Of a DNA stretch of 64,000 nucleotides, positions 1 through 9,145 are shown piece after piece (position 1 is the first letter of the stretch; each line of letters begins with the position of its first letter). Origin of the DNA: Phyllobacterium lublinensis (lineage in GTDB: Bacteria; Pseudomonadota; Alphaproteobacteria; Rhizobiales; Rhizobiaceae); NCBI RefSeq assembly GCF_020164435.1, contig NZ_JAIUDQ010000012.1, positions 86,995 through 150,994 on the forward strand. Reading direction: 5' to 3'. The translations under genes and the position numbers were made by a program. Under the pieces are notes generated by a model. It was given only the letters and a program-made list of their open reading frames with translations, searched no databases and was not told where the DNA came from.

Positions 1-150
1 CGGCCAGGCCAGAAGTTCGAACACCTCGCGCAGCCCGAACCATATGACGACAAGCAAAAGCAGGGTCAGTCCAAGTGATTTCCAAAGGACGGCGCGGAAC
101 TCCGGACGGAAAAGATGATTGGCCGCTGCCCGGGCACTTTCAAGGATCAT
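1..150 (-). CDS. EI24 domain (CysZ-like) membrane protein, N-terminal fragment
   Basis: The first 50 codons of a protein that runs off the left edge of the window. The ATG is at 148-150 on the minus strand. The segment starts with a short amphipathic stretch (ILESARAAANHLFRPEFRAV) and enters a hydrophobic membrane segment (LTLLLLVVIWFGL). This matches my recollection of EI24-domain (CysZ-like, DUF540) inner-membrane proteins of rhizobia. CysZ proteins move sulphate, but most alphaproteobacterial EI24 proteins are uncharacterised, so no substrate is claimed. It is divergent from the sugar kinase at 316. Family assignment is by recall from a fragment only. Confidence 0.6.
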   Translation of the reverse strand, partial: MILESARAAANHLFRPEFRAVLWKSLGLTLLLLVVIWFGLREVFELLAWP

Positions 151-315
151 TTCTCACTCGCTTCCAAAGGTACCGACAATCGACATAGGAGCCGGCCCGT
201 CGGCGCACAAGGCGAAACGCGAAAGAAGGGGTGGTCATTTGCCCCCCATTGTTTTAGAGCAAAGGCAAAATGATAACCGCCAACAGGTACCGACCAGTTC
301 AATTCCGGAGATTTC

Positions 316-1308
316 ATGTCCAGCTATGACGTGCTTTGCATCGGCAACGCCATTGTCGATATCATCGCCCGCACCGACGACGATTTCATCGTCAAGAACG
401 GCATCGTCAAGAACGCAATGAACCTGATCGATGCCGATCGTGCTGAATTCCTTTACGAGCGCATGGGCCCGGCGATCGAGGCTTCAGGGGGAAGTGCCGG
501 CAACACCGCCGCGGGCATCGCCAGCATGGGCGGGCGGGCCGCATATTTCGGCAAGGTTGCCGATGATCAGCTCGGTCACGTCTTCACCCACGATATTCGT
601 TCGCAGGGTGTTGCCTTCGACACACGCGTATTGAGTGCTCCGCCGCCCACCGCGCGCTCTATGATCTTCGTCACTCCGGATGGCGAACGCTCGATGAACA
701 CCTATCTTGGAGCCTGTGTCGAGCTTGGTCCCGAAGATGTCGAGAGCTCCAAGGTTTCCGAAGCCAAGGTGACCTACTTCGAAGGCTATCTCTGGGATCC
801 GCCCCGGGCCAAGGAAGCAATCCGCCTGTCGGCGAAAATCGCCCACGAGCACAAGCGCGAAGTATCGATGACGTTGTCAGATCCGTTCTGTGTTGACCGA
901 TATCGCGAGGAGTTCCTTGATCTGATGCGCTCCGGCACGGTCGATATCGTCTTTGCCAATGAAGCCGAGCTGAAATCGCTGTACCAGACTGACGATTTCG
1001 AAAAAGGTCTCAACCTCATCCGCAGGGATTGCAAACTTGCCGCGATCACACGCTCTGAAAAGGGTTCGGTTGTCGTTTCCGGTGACGAGACCGTCACGGT
1101 TCCTGCAATCGAGATCGCTGAACTCGTAGACACGACCGGCGCCGGCGACCTTTATGCTGCCGGATTTCTGGTTGGCTATACCACGGGCCGCACCCTGACA
1201 GATTGCGCTCGCCTTGGCTCCCTGGCGGCAGGTCTGGTCATCCAGCAGATCGGCCCGCGTCCGCAGCTCAATCTGAAGGCCGCGGCGGAGCAGGCGGGGC
1301 TGCTCTGA
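316..1308 (+). CDS. PfkB-family sugar/adenosine kinase
   Basis: A cytoplasmic ribokinase-fold kinase of 330 residues, the usual length. The N-terminal half carries the GGSAGNT substrate-binding signature at about 58-64, and the C-terminal PfkB signature DTTGAGD sits at 272-278, where the final Asp is the expected catalytic base. Close alphaproteobacterial relatives are annotated adenosine kinase, which would make it a purine-salvage enzyme (adenosine to AMP), but the motifs alone do not separate adenosine from ribose, fructose or other substrates. The ATG at 316 follows a purine-rich GGAG (307-310). Its 3' end overlaps the convergent gene at 1268 by 41 bp. Confidence 0.85.
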   Translation: MSSYDVLCIGNAIVDIIARTDDDFIVKNGIVKNAMNLIDADRAEFLYERMGPAIEASGGSAGNTAAGIASMGGRAAYFGKVADDQLGHVFTHDIRSQGVAFDTRVLSAPPPTARSMIFVTPDGERSMNTYLGACVELGPEDVESSKVSEAKVTYFEGYLWDPPRAKEAIRLSAKIAHEHKREVSMTLSDPFCVDRYREEFLDLMRSGTVDIVFANEAELKSLYQTDDFEKGLNLIRRDCKLAAITRSEKGSVVVSGDETVTVPAIEIAELVDTTGAGDLYAAGFLVGYTTGRTLTDCARLGSLAAGLVIQQIGPRPQLNLKAAAEQAGLL

Positions 1309-1948
1309 TCACCCCTTCACGCTCGAGCTCGTCCGCGCTGCGGCCGGGCTTGTGGTACGTAGGAAGATACCAGCCGAAATAGAGCGCGCCGCCACGAACT
1401 GTGAAGGCTGTCAGCGCGGCGGCCACCGCAGCGATTTCGATCCCGACAGCGAGCTTGTGCAGGGCGATGTAGACCAGGGAACCCGCGAGCGCGGCGGTTA
1501 CATAGATTTCTCGGCGCATCACAACGGAGGGTTCTCCCGATATGATGTCGCGCAGAATGCCGCCGAACGTCGCCGTCATGATGCCGGTGACCACTGCAAT
1601 CGTCGAATCGAATCCAAGTGCGATGCTCTTCGCTGCACCCATGACGCTATACGCGGCAAGACCTACCGCATCGAGCCATAACAGCACGCGAAAGCGGGAT
1701 TCCAGAAGGTTTGCGGTAAAGTAGACGAGGATCGCCGCCACGGCGCAGACAAGCAGGCTTGTCGGGTCTCCGACCCAGAAGACGGGCACGCCGAGAATAA
1801 GATCGCGCAATGTCCCGCCGCCGATGCCGGTGACCGCCGCGAGGAAGATGAAGGCCATGATGTCGAGCTGTCGCCTCGACGCTGCCAGGGCCCCGGTCGC
1901 GGCGAAGAGAAATATTCCGGCATAGTTGAACAGCTGGATCGTCGTCAT
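1268..1948 (-). CDS. UPF0126 / TRIC-type small membrane protein
   Basis: A 226-residue polytopic inner-membrane protein of the UPF0126 family (YadS/YicG-like), also described as the trimeric intracellular cation channel fold. It is two tandem glycine-rich halves; the conserved GIGGGTLRD and FGGILRDIISGE segments mark the start of each half, and about seven membrane segments can be read. Transport role is inferred from the family. I chose the ATG at 1948 because AGGGGGAA lies just upstream, rather than the longer in-frame start at 1990. The C-terminal tail is proline-rich and overlaps the 3' end of the opposing kinase gene by 41 bp. Confidence 0.8.
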   Translation of the reverse strand: MTTIQLFNYAGIFLFAATGALAASRRQLDIMAFIFLAAVTGIGGGTLRDLILGVPVFWVGDPTSLLVCAVAAILVYFTANLLESRFRVLLWLDAVGLAAYSVMGAAKSIALGFDSTIAVVTGIMTATFGGILRDIISGEPSVVMRREIYVTAALAGSLVYIALHKLAVGIEIAAVAAALTAFTVRGGALYFGWYLPTYHKPGRSADELEREGVIRAAPPAPPRPSD

Positions 1949-2004
1949 CGGCAGTTCCCCCTGGCCGTTATTCCCACCACGATAGAGCATGATCGGAAAA
2001 TGAA

Positions 2005-2038
2005 AAGAGCCGCATTCCAGGGTTGAAATGCGGCTCTT
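2005..2038 (-). terminator. Intrinsic terminator downstream of grpE
   Basis: A perfect 12-bp stem: AAGAGCCGCATT (2005-2016) pairs with AATGCGGCTCTT (2027-2038) around a 10-nt loop. Read on the minus strand the stem ends in a T-rich stretch (TTTTCATTTTCC), and it lies 22 bp after the grpE stop. This is a strong rho-independent terminator for the grpE transcript. Confidence 0.85.
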
Positions 2039-2059
2039 GCGAAAGGCAATTCGTTGGGA

Positions 2060-2773
2060 TCAGGCGTCTTTCTCAGCCTGCGGATTGATCGGGCCGGGTT
2101 CTGGCTGGCCTTCGCCTGCAGCCTGCTTGGGACCACCCTTGGAAACGCCGACAAGCGCCGGGCGCAACATGCGGTCGCCAATGACGAAGCCTGCCTGAGC
2201 GACCTGCAGTACAGTATTATGCGGCACGTCGGCATTCGGAATCTCGAACATCGCCTGATGGAAGTTCGGATCGAACCTCTGGCCCTCCGGTTCGATCTTC
2301 TTGACGCCGTGGCGTTCCATCGCCACCATCATGGCCCGTTCGGTCATCTCGACGCCATCGACGAGGCTTTTCAGCCCGGCATCACCATTTGTAAGCGCGT
2401 CGGCAGGAATGGCTTCCAGCGCGCGCTTCAGATTGTCGGAAACCGAAAGCATGTCGCGGGCAAAATTGGCAACCGAATAGGAACGCGCATCGTGGACGTC
2501 GCGGGCCGTGCGCTTGCGCAGGTTTTCCATATCGGCGGCGAGCCTGAGCAATTGATCCTTCAGGTCGCCATTTTCGGCGCGCAACCGGTCGAGTTCAGCC
2601 CAATTCTGGGCGTTGGTCTCGACTTCGTCTTCCTGGGCGCGAGCATATTCCTCGGCCTTGCGCGTTTTCAGAAAATCATCGGCCGCACGCTTCAGCGCAT
2701 CGCGATCGCGCGGATTCTTCAGGTCGCGCTGGTCGAGATCGGGTGTGTCGTGATTTTTCTTGTCTTCAGCCAT
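2060..2773 (-). CDS. grpE: GrpE nucleotide exchange factor
   Basis: GrpE releases ADP from DnaK and so drives the DnaK/DnaJ folding cycle in the cytoplasm. The 237-residue protein shows the family plan: a charged N-terminal extension, a long coiled coil (about 40-105, with [23 protein letters not shown]), and the C-terminal beta domain with [20 protein letters not shown] and the closing [23 protein letters not shown] signature. It lies 74 bp downstream of hrcA on the same strand. A candidate heat-shock promoter occupies that gap, so it can be transcribed with hrcA or by itself. A strong terminator follows. Confidence 0.96.
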   Translation of the reverse strand: MAEDKKNHDTPDLDQRDLKNPRDRDALKRAADDFLKTRKAEEYARAQEDEVETNAQNWAELDRLRAENGDLKDQLLRLAADMENLRKRTARDVHDARSYSVANFARDMLSVSDNLKRALEAIPADALTNGDAGLKSLVDGVEMTERAMMVAMERHGVKKIEPEGQRFDPNFHQAMFEIPNADVPHNTVLQVAQAGFVIGDRMLRPALVGVSKGGPKQAAGEGQPEPGPINPQAEKDA

Positions 2774-2809
2774 GTATCCTGTCCGTTCACTATTCGTAAG
2801 TTGCGCTGG

Positions 2810-2838
2810 ATATCGAGGTTTAGGCCATAAAAATCAAG
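2810..2838 (-). promoter_or_regulatory. Candidate RpoH (heat-shock) promoter of grpE
   Basis: On the minus strand CTTGAT (2833-2838) is followed by a 17-nt spacer and CGATAT (2810-2815). The alphaproteobacterial RpoH consensus is roughly CNCTTGAA-N17-CCANAT, so each box carries one mismatch in its core, with ideal spacing. It sits in the hrcA-grpE gap, about 37-65 bp upstream of the grpE ATG. Confidence 0.45.
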
Positions 2839-2847
2839 TCCAAATGA

Positions 2848-3918
2848 CTATCGCAGCAGGCGCGACACAAGCTGGGCGGTATAATCCACCATTGGTACGA
2901 TGCGCGCGTAGTTCAGACGTGTCGGTCCGATGACACCCAGCGCCCCGATTACCCGCTGCTCTGAATCGCGATAGGGAGCAATGACCAGAGAGGAACCGGA
3001 AAGGGAAAACAGCTTGTTTTCGGAACCGATGAAAATGCGCACGCCAGGCCCCGCCTCGGCCAGGTCCAGCAGTTGCAGCGTACCCTCCTTGGTCTCCAGA
3101 TCGTCGAACAGATGGCGCAGGCGCTCAAGATCGGCTTCGGCATTCACCTGCTCGAGCAGGTTGCCGCGACCGCGTACGATCAAGCGCGCTGGCTGGCCTC
3201 CGCCGGCCCCGCCCCATATGGCCAGTCCCTGCTCGACAAGATGCTGCGACAGGGCATCGAGTGCCTGCTGGGTTTCGTCCTTGAGCCTTGCGATCTCCTG
3301 CCGTGCCTCGGTGATGGTCCGTCCCTGGATATGTGCGTTGAGGAAATTGGAAGCCTCGATCAGTTGCGATGGCGTAACGCCAACGGGAAGGTCGATCACC
3401 CTGTTCTCGATGTCGCCGCTGTTTGTAACAAGCACGGCCAATGCCTTGGTCGGCTCCAGCCGGACGAACTCGATGTGCTTGAGCGCGCCCTCCGCCTTGG
3501 CGGCCAGGACAAGGCCGGCCCCGCGCGACATGCCAGATAGAATCTGGCTCGCCTGCGTCAACACGCTTTCCGGCGACTGGGTTTCGCCAGCGGCCCGGAC
3601 CTGCGCCTCGATCGTGTTGCGCTCCGCCGAAGACAGGTCTCCGACCTCCATGAAGGCATCGACGAAGAAGCGCAGTCCCAATTGTGTCGGCAGGCGCCCG
3701 GCAGATATATGCGGTGCATAGACCAGCCCGAGATGTTCAAGATCGCTCATCACATTGCGGATGGTCGCGGGTGAGAGCGACACAGGAAGGATTCGCGACA
3801 GGTTGCGCGATCCCACCGGCTCGCCATCGCCGAGATAGCTTTCGACAATGCGCCGGAAAATATCGCGCGAGCGCTGGTCGAGCGACTGCAGCGTTTCCGG
3901 AACCACGACCTTATTCAT
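2848..3918 (-). CDS. hrcA: Heat-inducible transcription repressor HrcA
   Basis: HrcA represses groESL and related chaperone operons by binding the CIRCE inverted repeat, and its activity depends on GroEL. The protein has an N-terminal winged helix ([31 protein letters not shown] and [17 protein letters not shown]), the HISAGRLPT motif, and the C-terminal HrcA/GAF-like domain ending in [21 protein letters not shown]. The ATG at 3918 (356 residues, normal family length) is preceded by GAGGCG and is preferred to the in-frame start 25 codons upstream. It is divergent from rph and followed by grpE. I found no CIRCE element in the window, as its usual target groESL is not here. Confidence 0.95.
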   Translation of the reverse strand: MNKVVVPETLQSLDQRSRDIFRRIVESYLGDGEPVGSRNLSRILPVSLSPATIRNVMSDLEHLGLVYAPHISAGRLPTQLGLRFFVDAFMEVGDLSSAERNTIEAQVRAAGETQSPESVLTQASQILSGMSRGAGLVLAAKAEGALKHIEFVRLEPTKALAVLVTNSGDIENRVIDLPVGVTPSQLIEASNFLNAHIQGRTITEARQEIARLKDETQQALDALSQHLVEQGLAIWGGAGGGQPARLIVRGRGNLLEQVNAEADLERLRHLFDDLETKEGTLQLLDLAEAGPGVRIFIGSENKLFSLSGSSLVIAPYRDSEQRVIGALGVIGPTRLNYARIVPMVDYTAQLVSRLLR

Positions 3919-4043
3919 CACGCCTCGACTTCTGTTTGCAACTGGCCTGATATAAGCATTGTCTGGCCAATCATCAAAGCCTTTGCTTCGCATGCCCTTT
4001 GCTCTAAAAGGCCGGACAACTTATTTTTCAAAGAGGTCTTTCA

Positions 4044-4760
4044 ATGCGTCCTTCCAAACGAGCCCCGGATGAAATGCGCGCCATTTCCTTTGAGCGTGGC
4101 GTTTCCAAACATGCCGAGGGGTCGTGCCTGGTGAAATTTGGCGACACCCATGTCCTGTGCACCGCCAGCCTTGAGGAAAAGGTGCCGGGCTGGATGCGCA
4201 ATACAGGTAAGGGCTGGGTTACTGCCGAATATGGCATGCTGCCGCGCTCGACCGGCGATCGCATGCGCCGGGAAGCGTCTTCCGGCAAGCAGGGTGGCCG
4301 CACCCTTGAAATCCAGCGGCTGATCGCCCGCTCACTGCGCGCCGTGGTTGATCTGCAGGCGCTCGGAGAAGTGCAGATTACCGTTGACTGCGATGTGATC
4401 CAGGCCGATGGCGGTACCCGCACGGCGGCCATTACCGGCGGTTGGGTAGCGCTGCATGAATGCCTGCGCTGGATGGAAACACGGCAGATGCTGAAGGTCG
4501 AGAAGGTTCTGAAGGATCACGTCGCCGCGATCTCCTGTGGTATTTCCGACGGTACGCCGGTGATCGACCTGGATTATCAGGAAGATTCCTCGGCCCAGAC
4601 CGATGCCAATTTCGTCATGACCGGCAAGGGTGGTATCGTCGAGGTGCAGGGAACCGCGGAAGGCGAGCCCTTTTCCGAGGAAGAATTGCTGTCATTGATG
4701 GGCCTTGCACGCAATGGCATCAACCGGCTCGTTTCCTTGCAGAAAATGGCCGTCAGCTAG
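4044..4760 (+). CDS. rph: Ribonuclease PH
   Basis: A phosphorolytic 3'-5' exoribonuclease that trims the 3' ends of tRNA precursors. The protein is 238 residues and full length. It has the RNase PH core: the [12 protein letters not shown] start, [18 protein letters not shown], the [32 protein letters not shown] segment with the phosphate-binding arginines, and [18 protein letters not shown]. The start ATG follows AGAGGT. The divergent arrangement hrcA/rph and the downstream rdgB-hemW genes match other Hyphomicrobiales. A short gap of 12 bp separates it from the next gene, so they are probably co-transcribed. Confidence 0.97.
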   Translation: MRPSKRAPDEMRAISFERGVSKHAEGSCLVKFGDTHVLCTASLEEKVPGWMRNTGKGWVTAEYGMLPRSTGDRMRREASSGKQGGRTLEIQRLIARSLRAVVDLQALGEVQITVDCDVIQADGGTRTAAITGGWVALHECLRWMETRQMLKVEKVLKDHVAAISCGISDGTPVIDLDYQEDSSAQTDANFVMTGKGGIVEVQGTAEGEPFSEEELLSLMGLARNGINRLVSLQKMAVS

Positions 4761-4772
4761 AAGACGAGAACC

Positions 4773-5180
4773 ATGCAGCCATCAGGAATACTGGAAACAG
4801 CGCTCTATGTGACCGATCTGGTGGCGGCAAAGGCTTTCTATGCCGGGATTCTGGGGCTCGAGGTGATACTCGAAACGCCGAAGCGCTCGATTTTCTTCCG
4901 CTGCGGTTCCGGTGTCCTTATTCTGTTTGATCCGGTTTTGATCAACGAACGCCCGCCTGGCAGCCTGCCGATACCCTCACACGGTGCGACAGGCCCGGGT
5001 CATGTGTGTTTTCGCGCATCACGGGATGAAATTGCCGACTGGAAATCCCATCTGCAGGCGCAGGGCATTGCCATTGAAAGCGAGTTTGATTGGCCCAATG
5101 GAGCCCGTTCGTTGTATTTCCGCGATCCTTCGGGAAATTCGATTGAGTTTGCGGAGCCGAAACTATGGAATCTGACATGA
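4773..5180 (+). CDS. VOC / glyoxalase-like protein
   Basis: A 135-residue protein of the vicinal-oxygen-chelate fold: an N-terminal [24 protein letters not shown] unit and a C-terminal [20 protein letters not shown] unit, which contributes the conserved metal-binding Glu. Members include glyoxalase I, dioxygenases and bleomycin/fosfomycin resistance proteins; the sequence alone does not choose between them. It sits between rph and rdgB in what looks like one operon, and its stop codon overlaps the rdgB start as ATGA. Function unknown. Confidence 0.85.
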   Translation: MQPSGILETALYVTDLVAAKAFYAGILGLEVILETPKRSIFFRCGSGVLILFDPVLINERPPGSLPIPSHGATGPGHVCFRASRDEIADWKSHLQAQGIAIESEFDWPNGARSLYFRDPSGNSIEFAEPKLWNLT

Positions 5181-5824
5181 GAACACTCGAAAAGGGCAAG
5201 CTGCTCGTCGCCAGCCACAACCAGGGCAAGATCAGGGAAATGATCGACCTGCTCGGACCATTTGGCTTCGAGGTAGTGTCGGCTGGCGATCTCGGCTTGC
5301 CTGAACCCGACGAGACCGGCACGACGTTCGAGGAAAATGCCTATATCAAGGCCTTTGCCGCCGCCAAGGCGACGGGACTTGTCGCACTATCGGACGATTC
5401 CGGCCTGTGCGTTGACGCACTGGGCGGCGATCCCGGCGTTTATACAGCCAATTGGGCGGAACTGCCCGATGGGAAGCGCGATTTTGCCCACGGCATGCAA
5501 AAGGTGGAGAAAGCGCTGCAGGAGAAGGGCGCGCATCGGCCCGAGGACCGCAGCGGTCGCTTCGTTTCCGTCATCTGTCTCGCCTGGCCGGATGGCGAAG
5601 CAAATTATTATCGCGGCGAGGTCGAAGGCCAGATTATCTGGCCGCCGCGCGGCACCGCCGGTTTCGGCTATGATCCCGTGTTCAAGCCGGAGGGTTACGA
5701 TGCAACCTTCGGCGAGATGACCGCAGAACAGAAGCATGGCTGGAAGCCCGGCGATACCGATGCGCTGTCACACCGCGCCCGGGCGTTCCAGCACTTTGCC
5801 AAAGATTGCCTGGACGCCGGATGA
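5177..5824 (+). CDS. rdgB: Non-canonical purine NTP pyrophosphatase RdgB/HAM1
   Basis: Hydrolyses dITP, ITP and XTP to the monophosphates and keeps deaminated purines out of DNA and RNA. The SHNQGK motif at about 13-18, the [18 protein letters not shown] metal/base pocket, and the GFGYDPVF and LSHRARA motifs are all present in 215 residues. I favour the ATG at 5177, which overlaps the upstream stop as ATGA and gives the family N-terminus [15 protein letters not shown]. An in-frame ATG at 5165 has a better-spaced GGAG and cannot be excluded. The stop overlaps the hemW start. Confidence 0.95.
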   Translation: MRTLEKGKLLVASHNQGKIREMIDLLGPFGFEVVSAGDLGLPEPDETGTTFEENAYIKAFAAAKATGLVALSDDSGLCVDALGGDPGVYTANWAELPDGKRDFAHGMQKVEKALQEKGAHRPEDRSGRFVSVICLAWPDGEANYYRGEVEGQIIWPPRGTAGFGYDPVFKPEGYDATFGEMTAEQKHGWKPGDTDALSHRARAFQHFAKDCLDAG

Positions 5825-6984
5825 ATCACCCTGACAAAGGCGAAACCGCCTTCGGCGTCTACGTTCATTGGCCCTTCTGCATGGCCAAGTGCCCTTACTG
5901 TGATTTCAACTCGCATGTGCGGCATGAGCAGGTCGATCAACCGCGCTTTGCCGCCGCCTTCGCGCGTGAAATGGCCACGATGCGCGAACGGAGCGGCCAG
6001 CGTACGGTCTCCAGCATTTTCCTCGGCGGTGGGACACCATCACTGATGCAACCCGAGACGGTTGCTTCCGTTCTCGATGAAATAGCCCGCAAATGGCACG
6101 TACCCGACGATATCGAGATTACACTGGAGGCCAATCCGACGAGTGTCGAGGCTGACCGCTTTCGCGGCTACCGGGCGGCCGGTGTCAATCGTGTTTCCCT
6201 CGGCGTGCAGGCTCTCAACGACCCTGACCTGCGCAGGCTCGGTCGCATGCACAATGTCGATGAAGCATTGGCTGCGATCAGGCTGGCACGCGAAATCTTC
6301 CCGCGGCTGTCGTTCGACTTGATCTATGCACGGCCCGACCAGACCATTGAAGCCTGGCGCGAGGAACTTGCCCGGGCGATATCCTATGCTGCCGACCATC
6401 TGTCACTCTACCAACTGACCATCGAGGAAGGCACGCCCTTCTACAATCTCTGGAAGGCGGGGAAACTGGTGACGCCCGACGGCGACCATGCGGCGGCGCT
6501 CTACACCGAAACCCAGGACGTGACGGCACGGCATGGCTTGCCGGCCTATGAGATATCCAATCACGCCGTGCCCGGCGCGGAGTCGCAGCACAATCTGGTC
6601 TATTGGCGCTACGGTGAATACGTCGGCGTCGGCCCGGGCGCGCATGGACGCTTCATCGAAAATGGCACGCGGATCGTGACGGTCACCGAGCGCCATCCGG
6701 AAAGCTGGGTGCAACAGGTCGAGACAAATGGCCATGGCGTGGTCGAGGAAGAGATTTTGACGCATGAGCAGGAGGGTGATGAATTCCTGCTCATGGGCCT
6801 GAGGCTCGTCGAGGGCATCGATCTGGCCCGGTATGAGCGTTTGACCGGGCACAGCGTCAAGGAAAAGCGTGTGGTGTCATTGGCCGAACAGGGTCTTATC
6901 GAATATATCGGCAACAGCCGCATTCGCACGACGCCCGAAGGAGCCATCGTTCTCAATGCAGTCATCGCCGATCTGGCGGCTTAG
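5821..6984 (+). CDS. hemW: Radical SAM protein HemW (heme chaperone)
   Basis: HemW, once called HemN-like coproporphyrinogen oxidase, is a radical-SAM heme chaperone. The [4Fe-4S] motif C20-x3-C24-x2-C27 (FCMAKCPYC) is complete, and it lacks the further upstream Cys residues that mark true HemN. GGGTPSLM and the [10 protein letters not shown] segment follow, with a C-terminal HemN-type winged domain. The ATG at 5821 overlaps the rdgB stop as ATGA; an in-frame ATG five codons upstream is less likely. The protein has 387 residues, which is normal. Confidence 0.93.
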   Translation: MNHPDKGETAFGVYVHWPFCMAKCPYCDFNSHVRHEQVDQPRFAAAFAREMATMRERSGQRTVSSIFLGGGTPSLMQPETVASVLDEIARKWHVPDDIEITLEANPTSVEADRFRGYRAAGVNRVSLGVQALNDPDLRRLGRMHNVDEALAAIRLAREIFPRLSFDLIYARPDQTIEAWREELARAISYAADHLSLYQLTIEEGTPFYNLWKAGKLVTPDGDHAAALYTETQDVTARHGLPAYEISNHAVPGAESQHNLVYWRYGEYVGVGPGAHGRFIENGTRIVTVTERHPESWVQQVETNGHGVVEEEILTHEQEGDEFLLMGLRLVEGIDLARYERLTGHSVKEKRVVSLAEQGLIEYIGNSRIRTTPEGAIVLNAVIADLAA

Positions 6985-6995
6985 GTGTGACACTT

Positions 6996-7032
6996 CCCTC
7001 CCCACAAGGGGGAGGGTAAGGAAGGTGATAAT
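6996..7032. repeat. Palindromic intergenic repeat, copy 1 (short form)
   Basis: CCCTCCCC (6996-7003) and its complement GGGGAGGG flank a short loop, followed by a TAAGGAAGGTG tail and TAAT. The 37-nt block matches the block at 39438-39474 at 35 of 37 positions. It lies between hemW and rsmI and could act as a transcription terminator or mRNA stabiliser. Confidence 0.8.
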
Positions 7033-7071
7033 ATTTTCGCGTGTTTTAATTGAACAAACCGGGGTAACGAC

Positions 7072-7971
7072 TTGTCCGAAGGGGAAGCAAAAGAGCGGGA
7101 TTATCAGATCGGCAGCGCCTCCTATCGGGCCCGTCCGCTGGAGCCGGCGCTCTATATCGTGGCGACTCCCATAGGCAATCTCGGCGACATGACCATTCGC
7201 GGGATAGAGACGCTGGCCGCGGCAGATGTTATCGCCTGCGAGGATACGCGGGTCAGCCGCGTGCTGCTCGAGAGGTACGGCATTTCCCGGCGGCCCTATG
7301 CCTATCATGAGCACAATGCCGATATGGCCGGACCCAAGCTCATCGAGGCGCTGCTTGGCGGAAAGAGCGTCGCATTGATTTCCGATGCGGGCACGCCGCT
7401 GGTGTCGGATCCTGGCGGGCGGCTGGTGCCGGAAGCCAAAGCTGCCGGTATCAGGGTGGTGCCTGTCCCAGGGGCATCGTCGGTTCTTGCCGCGTTGACA
7501 GCGTCGGGCCTTTTCAAGGATGCATTTTATTTTGCCGGCTTTCTATCGTCCAAGCAAGGCCAGCGCCGGGCAAAGCTCGAACAGTTGAAAATGCTTGACG
7601 CAGCGCTGGTGTTCTTCGAATCCCCGAACCGCGCCGCTACGACATTGGCCGATATGGCTGACATTTTCGGCCCCGAGCGGCAGGCTTCGCTCTGCCGCGA
7701 ACTGACCAAGACCTATGAGACGATCACGACATTGCCGTTGAAGGAACTGGCAGCGGAATTCGACGGCGAAGACCGCATTCGCGGCGAGGTCGTGCTTGTC
7801 ATCGGTCCGCCAAAACTGGACGAGCATGTGGCCCGCACCGATGACGATATCGACGCACTGCTCAAGGCACTCAGTCTGGAGATGTCGCCGGCCAAGGCGG
7901 CGGGAGAGGCATCGCGCATGACCGGGCGGCCGAAAGGCGAACTCTATCAACGGCTCCTGGCGATGAAATGA
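7072..7971 (+). CDS. rsmI: 16S rRNA (cytidine-1402-2'-O)-methyltransferase
   Basis: A SAM-dependent methyltransferase that modifies C1402 in the 30S decoding centre. The 299-residue protein shows [19 protein letters not shown] at the start of the tetrapyrrole-methylase fold, [31 protein letters not shown] and VPVPGASS. The start codon is TTG at 7072, preceded by GGGG; a TGA in frame at 7051 rules out a longer form, and the first in-frame ATG falls inside the SAM-binding fold. The stop overlaps the yraN start as ATGA, a coupling seen in many bacteria. Confidence 0.94.
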   Translation: MSEGEAKERDYQIGSASYRARPLEPALYIVATPIGNLGDMTIRGIETLAAADVIACEDTRVSRVLLERYGISRRPYAYHEHNADMAGPKLIEALLGGKSVALISDAGTPLVSDPGGRLVPEAKAAGIRVVPVPGASSVLAALTASGLFKDAFYFAGFLSSKQGQRRAKLEQLKMLDAALVFFESPNRAATTLADMADIFGPERQASLCRELTKTYETITTLPLKELAAEFDGEDRIRGEVVLVIGPPKLDEHVARTDDDIDALLKALSLEMSPAKAAGEASRMTGRPKGELYQRLLAMK

Positions 7972-8333
7972 GCGGGACGGGCAAACGCCAGAAGGCCTAC
8001 CGTCGCGGCCATTCTGCCGAACGCCTTGCTGCCGTCGCACTGATGTTGAAGGGATATCGCATCATTGGACGCCGCTATCGCACAAAACTCGGCGAAATCG
8101 ATCTGATCGCAAGGCGGGGTGATGTTGTCCTCATGGTCGAGGTCAAGGCGCGGGCAACGCTCGAGCAGGCGATGGACTCGGTCAATCTGCTCACCATGCG
8201 CCGCATCGAGGCGGCGGCCGGTCAATGGCTTTCCCGCCAACCGGATCACGCGAAACTCTCGCTGCGCTTCGATCTCGTCGCCATCCTCCCCTGGCGCTGG
8301 CCAGTGCATGTACCCGGTGTTTTTACCGCCTGA
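7968..8333 (+). CDS. yraN: UPF0102 nuclease-fold protein YraN
   Basis: A small (121-residue) protein with a restriction-endonuclease-like core: [23 protein letters not shown] supplies the D-x(n)-ExK pattern of the PD-(D/E)xK superfamily. The family is widespread beside rsmI and is presumed to act on nucleic acids or Holliday-junction-like substrates, but its cellular role is not settled. The ATG overlaps the rsmI stop, implying translational coupling. No plausible gene lies between its end and the opposing gene ending at 8426. Confidence 0.92.
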   Translation: MSGTGKRQKAYRRGHSAERLAAVALMLKGYRIIGRRYRTKLGEIDLIARRGDVVLMVEVKARATLEQAMDSVNLLTMRRIEAAAGQWLSRQPDHAKLSLRFDLVAILPWRWPVHVPGVFTA

Positions 8334-8425
8334 TGTTGTTGAGGGTCCGAATCTCGTTGAGGATAGGCGAAACCTCAGGCACCAGGCGATAGCCGAACAT
8401 TCCGCACCGGCACGGGCTTTCAGGC

Positions 8426-8821
8426 CTACTCCGAGGGCATCGCCATATGCATGACCTCCCAGACATGCCCGTCAAGGTCCTGGAAGCTGCAGCCATACAT
8501 GAAGCCCAGGTCCTGGACCGGTTTCCATGCCTTGCCCCCGCCGGCAAGCGCCTTTGCCAGGATGTCATCCACCTCCGCCCTGCTGGTGGCGGACAAGGCA
8601 ATAAGAACCTCCTGGGCCTTGGTGGCGTCACTGATGTCATTGTTGATGAATTCCCTGAAACGCTCCTCGACGAGCAACATTGCATAGATATTGTCCGCAA
8701 TGATCATGCAGGCGGTCTTGTCGTCGGAAAAATCCGGATTGAAGCTGAAACCGAGCGTGGCGAAGAAGGTTTTCGACGCTTCCAGGTTCTTGACCGGAAG
8801 GTTGACAAAGATCATGCGCAT
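8426..8821 (-). CDS. VOC-family protein
   Basis: A 131-residue vicinal-oxygen-chelate protein: MIFVNLPVKNLEASKTFFATLGF at the start, a second unit with FMYGCSFQDLDGHVWEVMHM near the end. This resembles the glyoxalase/extradiol dioxygenase-like proteins often annotated 'lactoylglutathione lyase-like'. It stands alone between yraN and the sulphur operon and points away from the latter. The ATG follows GAGAGGAGACC on the minus strand. The substrate is unknown. Confidence 0.85.
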   Translation of the reverse strand: MRMIFVNLPVKNLEASKTFFATLGFSFNPDFSDDKTACMIIADNIYAMLLVEERFREFINNDISDATKAQEVLIALSATSRAEVDDILAKALAGGGKAWKPVQDLGFMYGCSFQDLDGHVWEVMHMAMPSE

Positions 8822-9143
8822 TCAATGGTCTCCTCTCGATTTACGCCGCGACCCATAAGGAACGATCCTTGTCCGATGGCGTTCCGGCGAGAAATCGCTT
8901 GCAATCCTGTGTTAACACGATAAAGGTAGTCGTGTATTGGTCGTTTGTTGATCAAATGTGGATGACTCTGTGTGTCGCTTAGCCTTGAGGCGATAGCTTG
9001 ACACGCATCTCTTTGCTTACCGTAGAAAGAGAATCCGCTTGCTTCCGATATTTCAGAAATTCCATGCTCCCCCTTGGAGTTCGGCGCACTTCTGTTCCTT
9101 ATAAACCCGTGCCGTATCATGGATAATCCCGATAAACCTCGGG
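8822..9143. other. Intergenic region between VOC gene and the sulphur operon
   Basis: About 320 bp with no supported gene. It must hold the divergent promoters of the VOC gene (minus) and of cysG (plus). The only clear structure I see is the hairpin at 9126-9145 next to the cysG start; AT-rich CTTATAAACC near 9099 could be a -10 region. I do not recognise a riboswitch. Confidence 0.5.
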
Positions 9144-9145
9144 AT
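9126..9145 (+). promoter_or_regulatory. Hairpin overlapping the first possible cysG start codon
   Basis: ATCCCGA (9126-9132) and TCGGGAT (9139-9145) form a perfect 7-bp stem with a 6-nt loop. The first in-frame ATG of cysG begins at 9144, inside the right arm. If that ATG is used, the hairpin would hide it; if the start is 9156 or 9162 it is simply leader structure. Confidence 0.45.

Noticed and set aside
5821..6984. Coproporphyrinogen III oxidase HemN
   Set aside because: Only the C-x3-C-x2-C motif is present without the extra upstream cysteines of true HemN, and the rdgB neighbourhood is that of HemW.
8822..9143. Riboswitch (SAM-II or similar) upstream of cysG
   Set aside because: I looked for known aptamer cores before the sulphur operon and found none; only one small hairpin is present.
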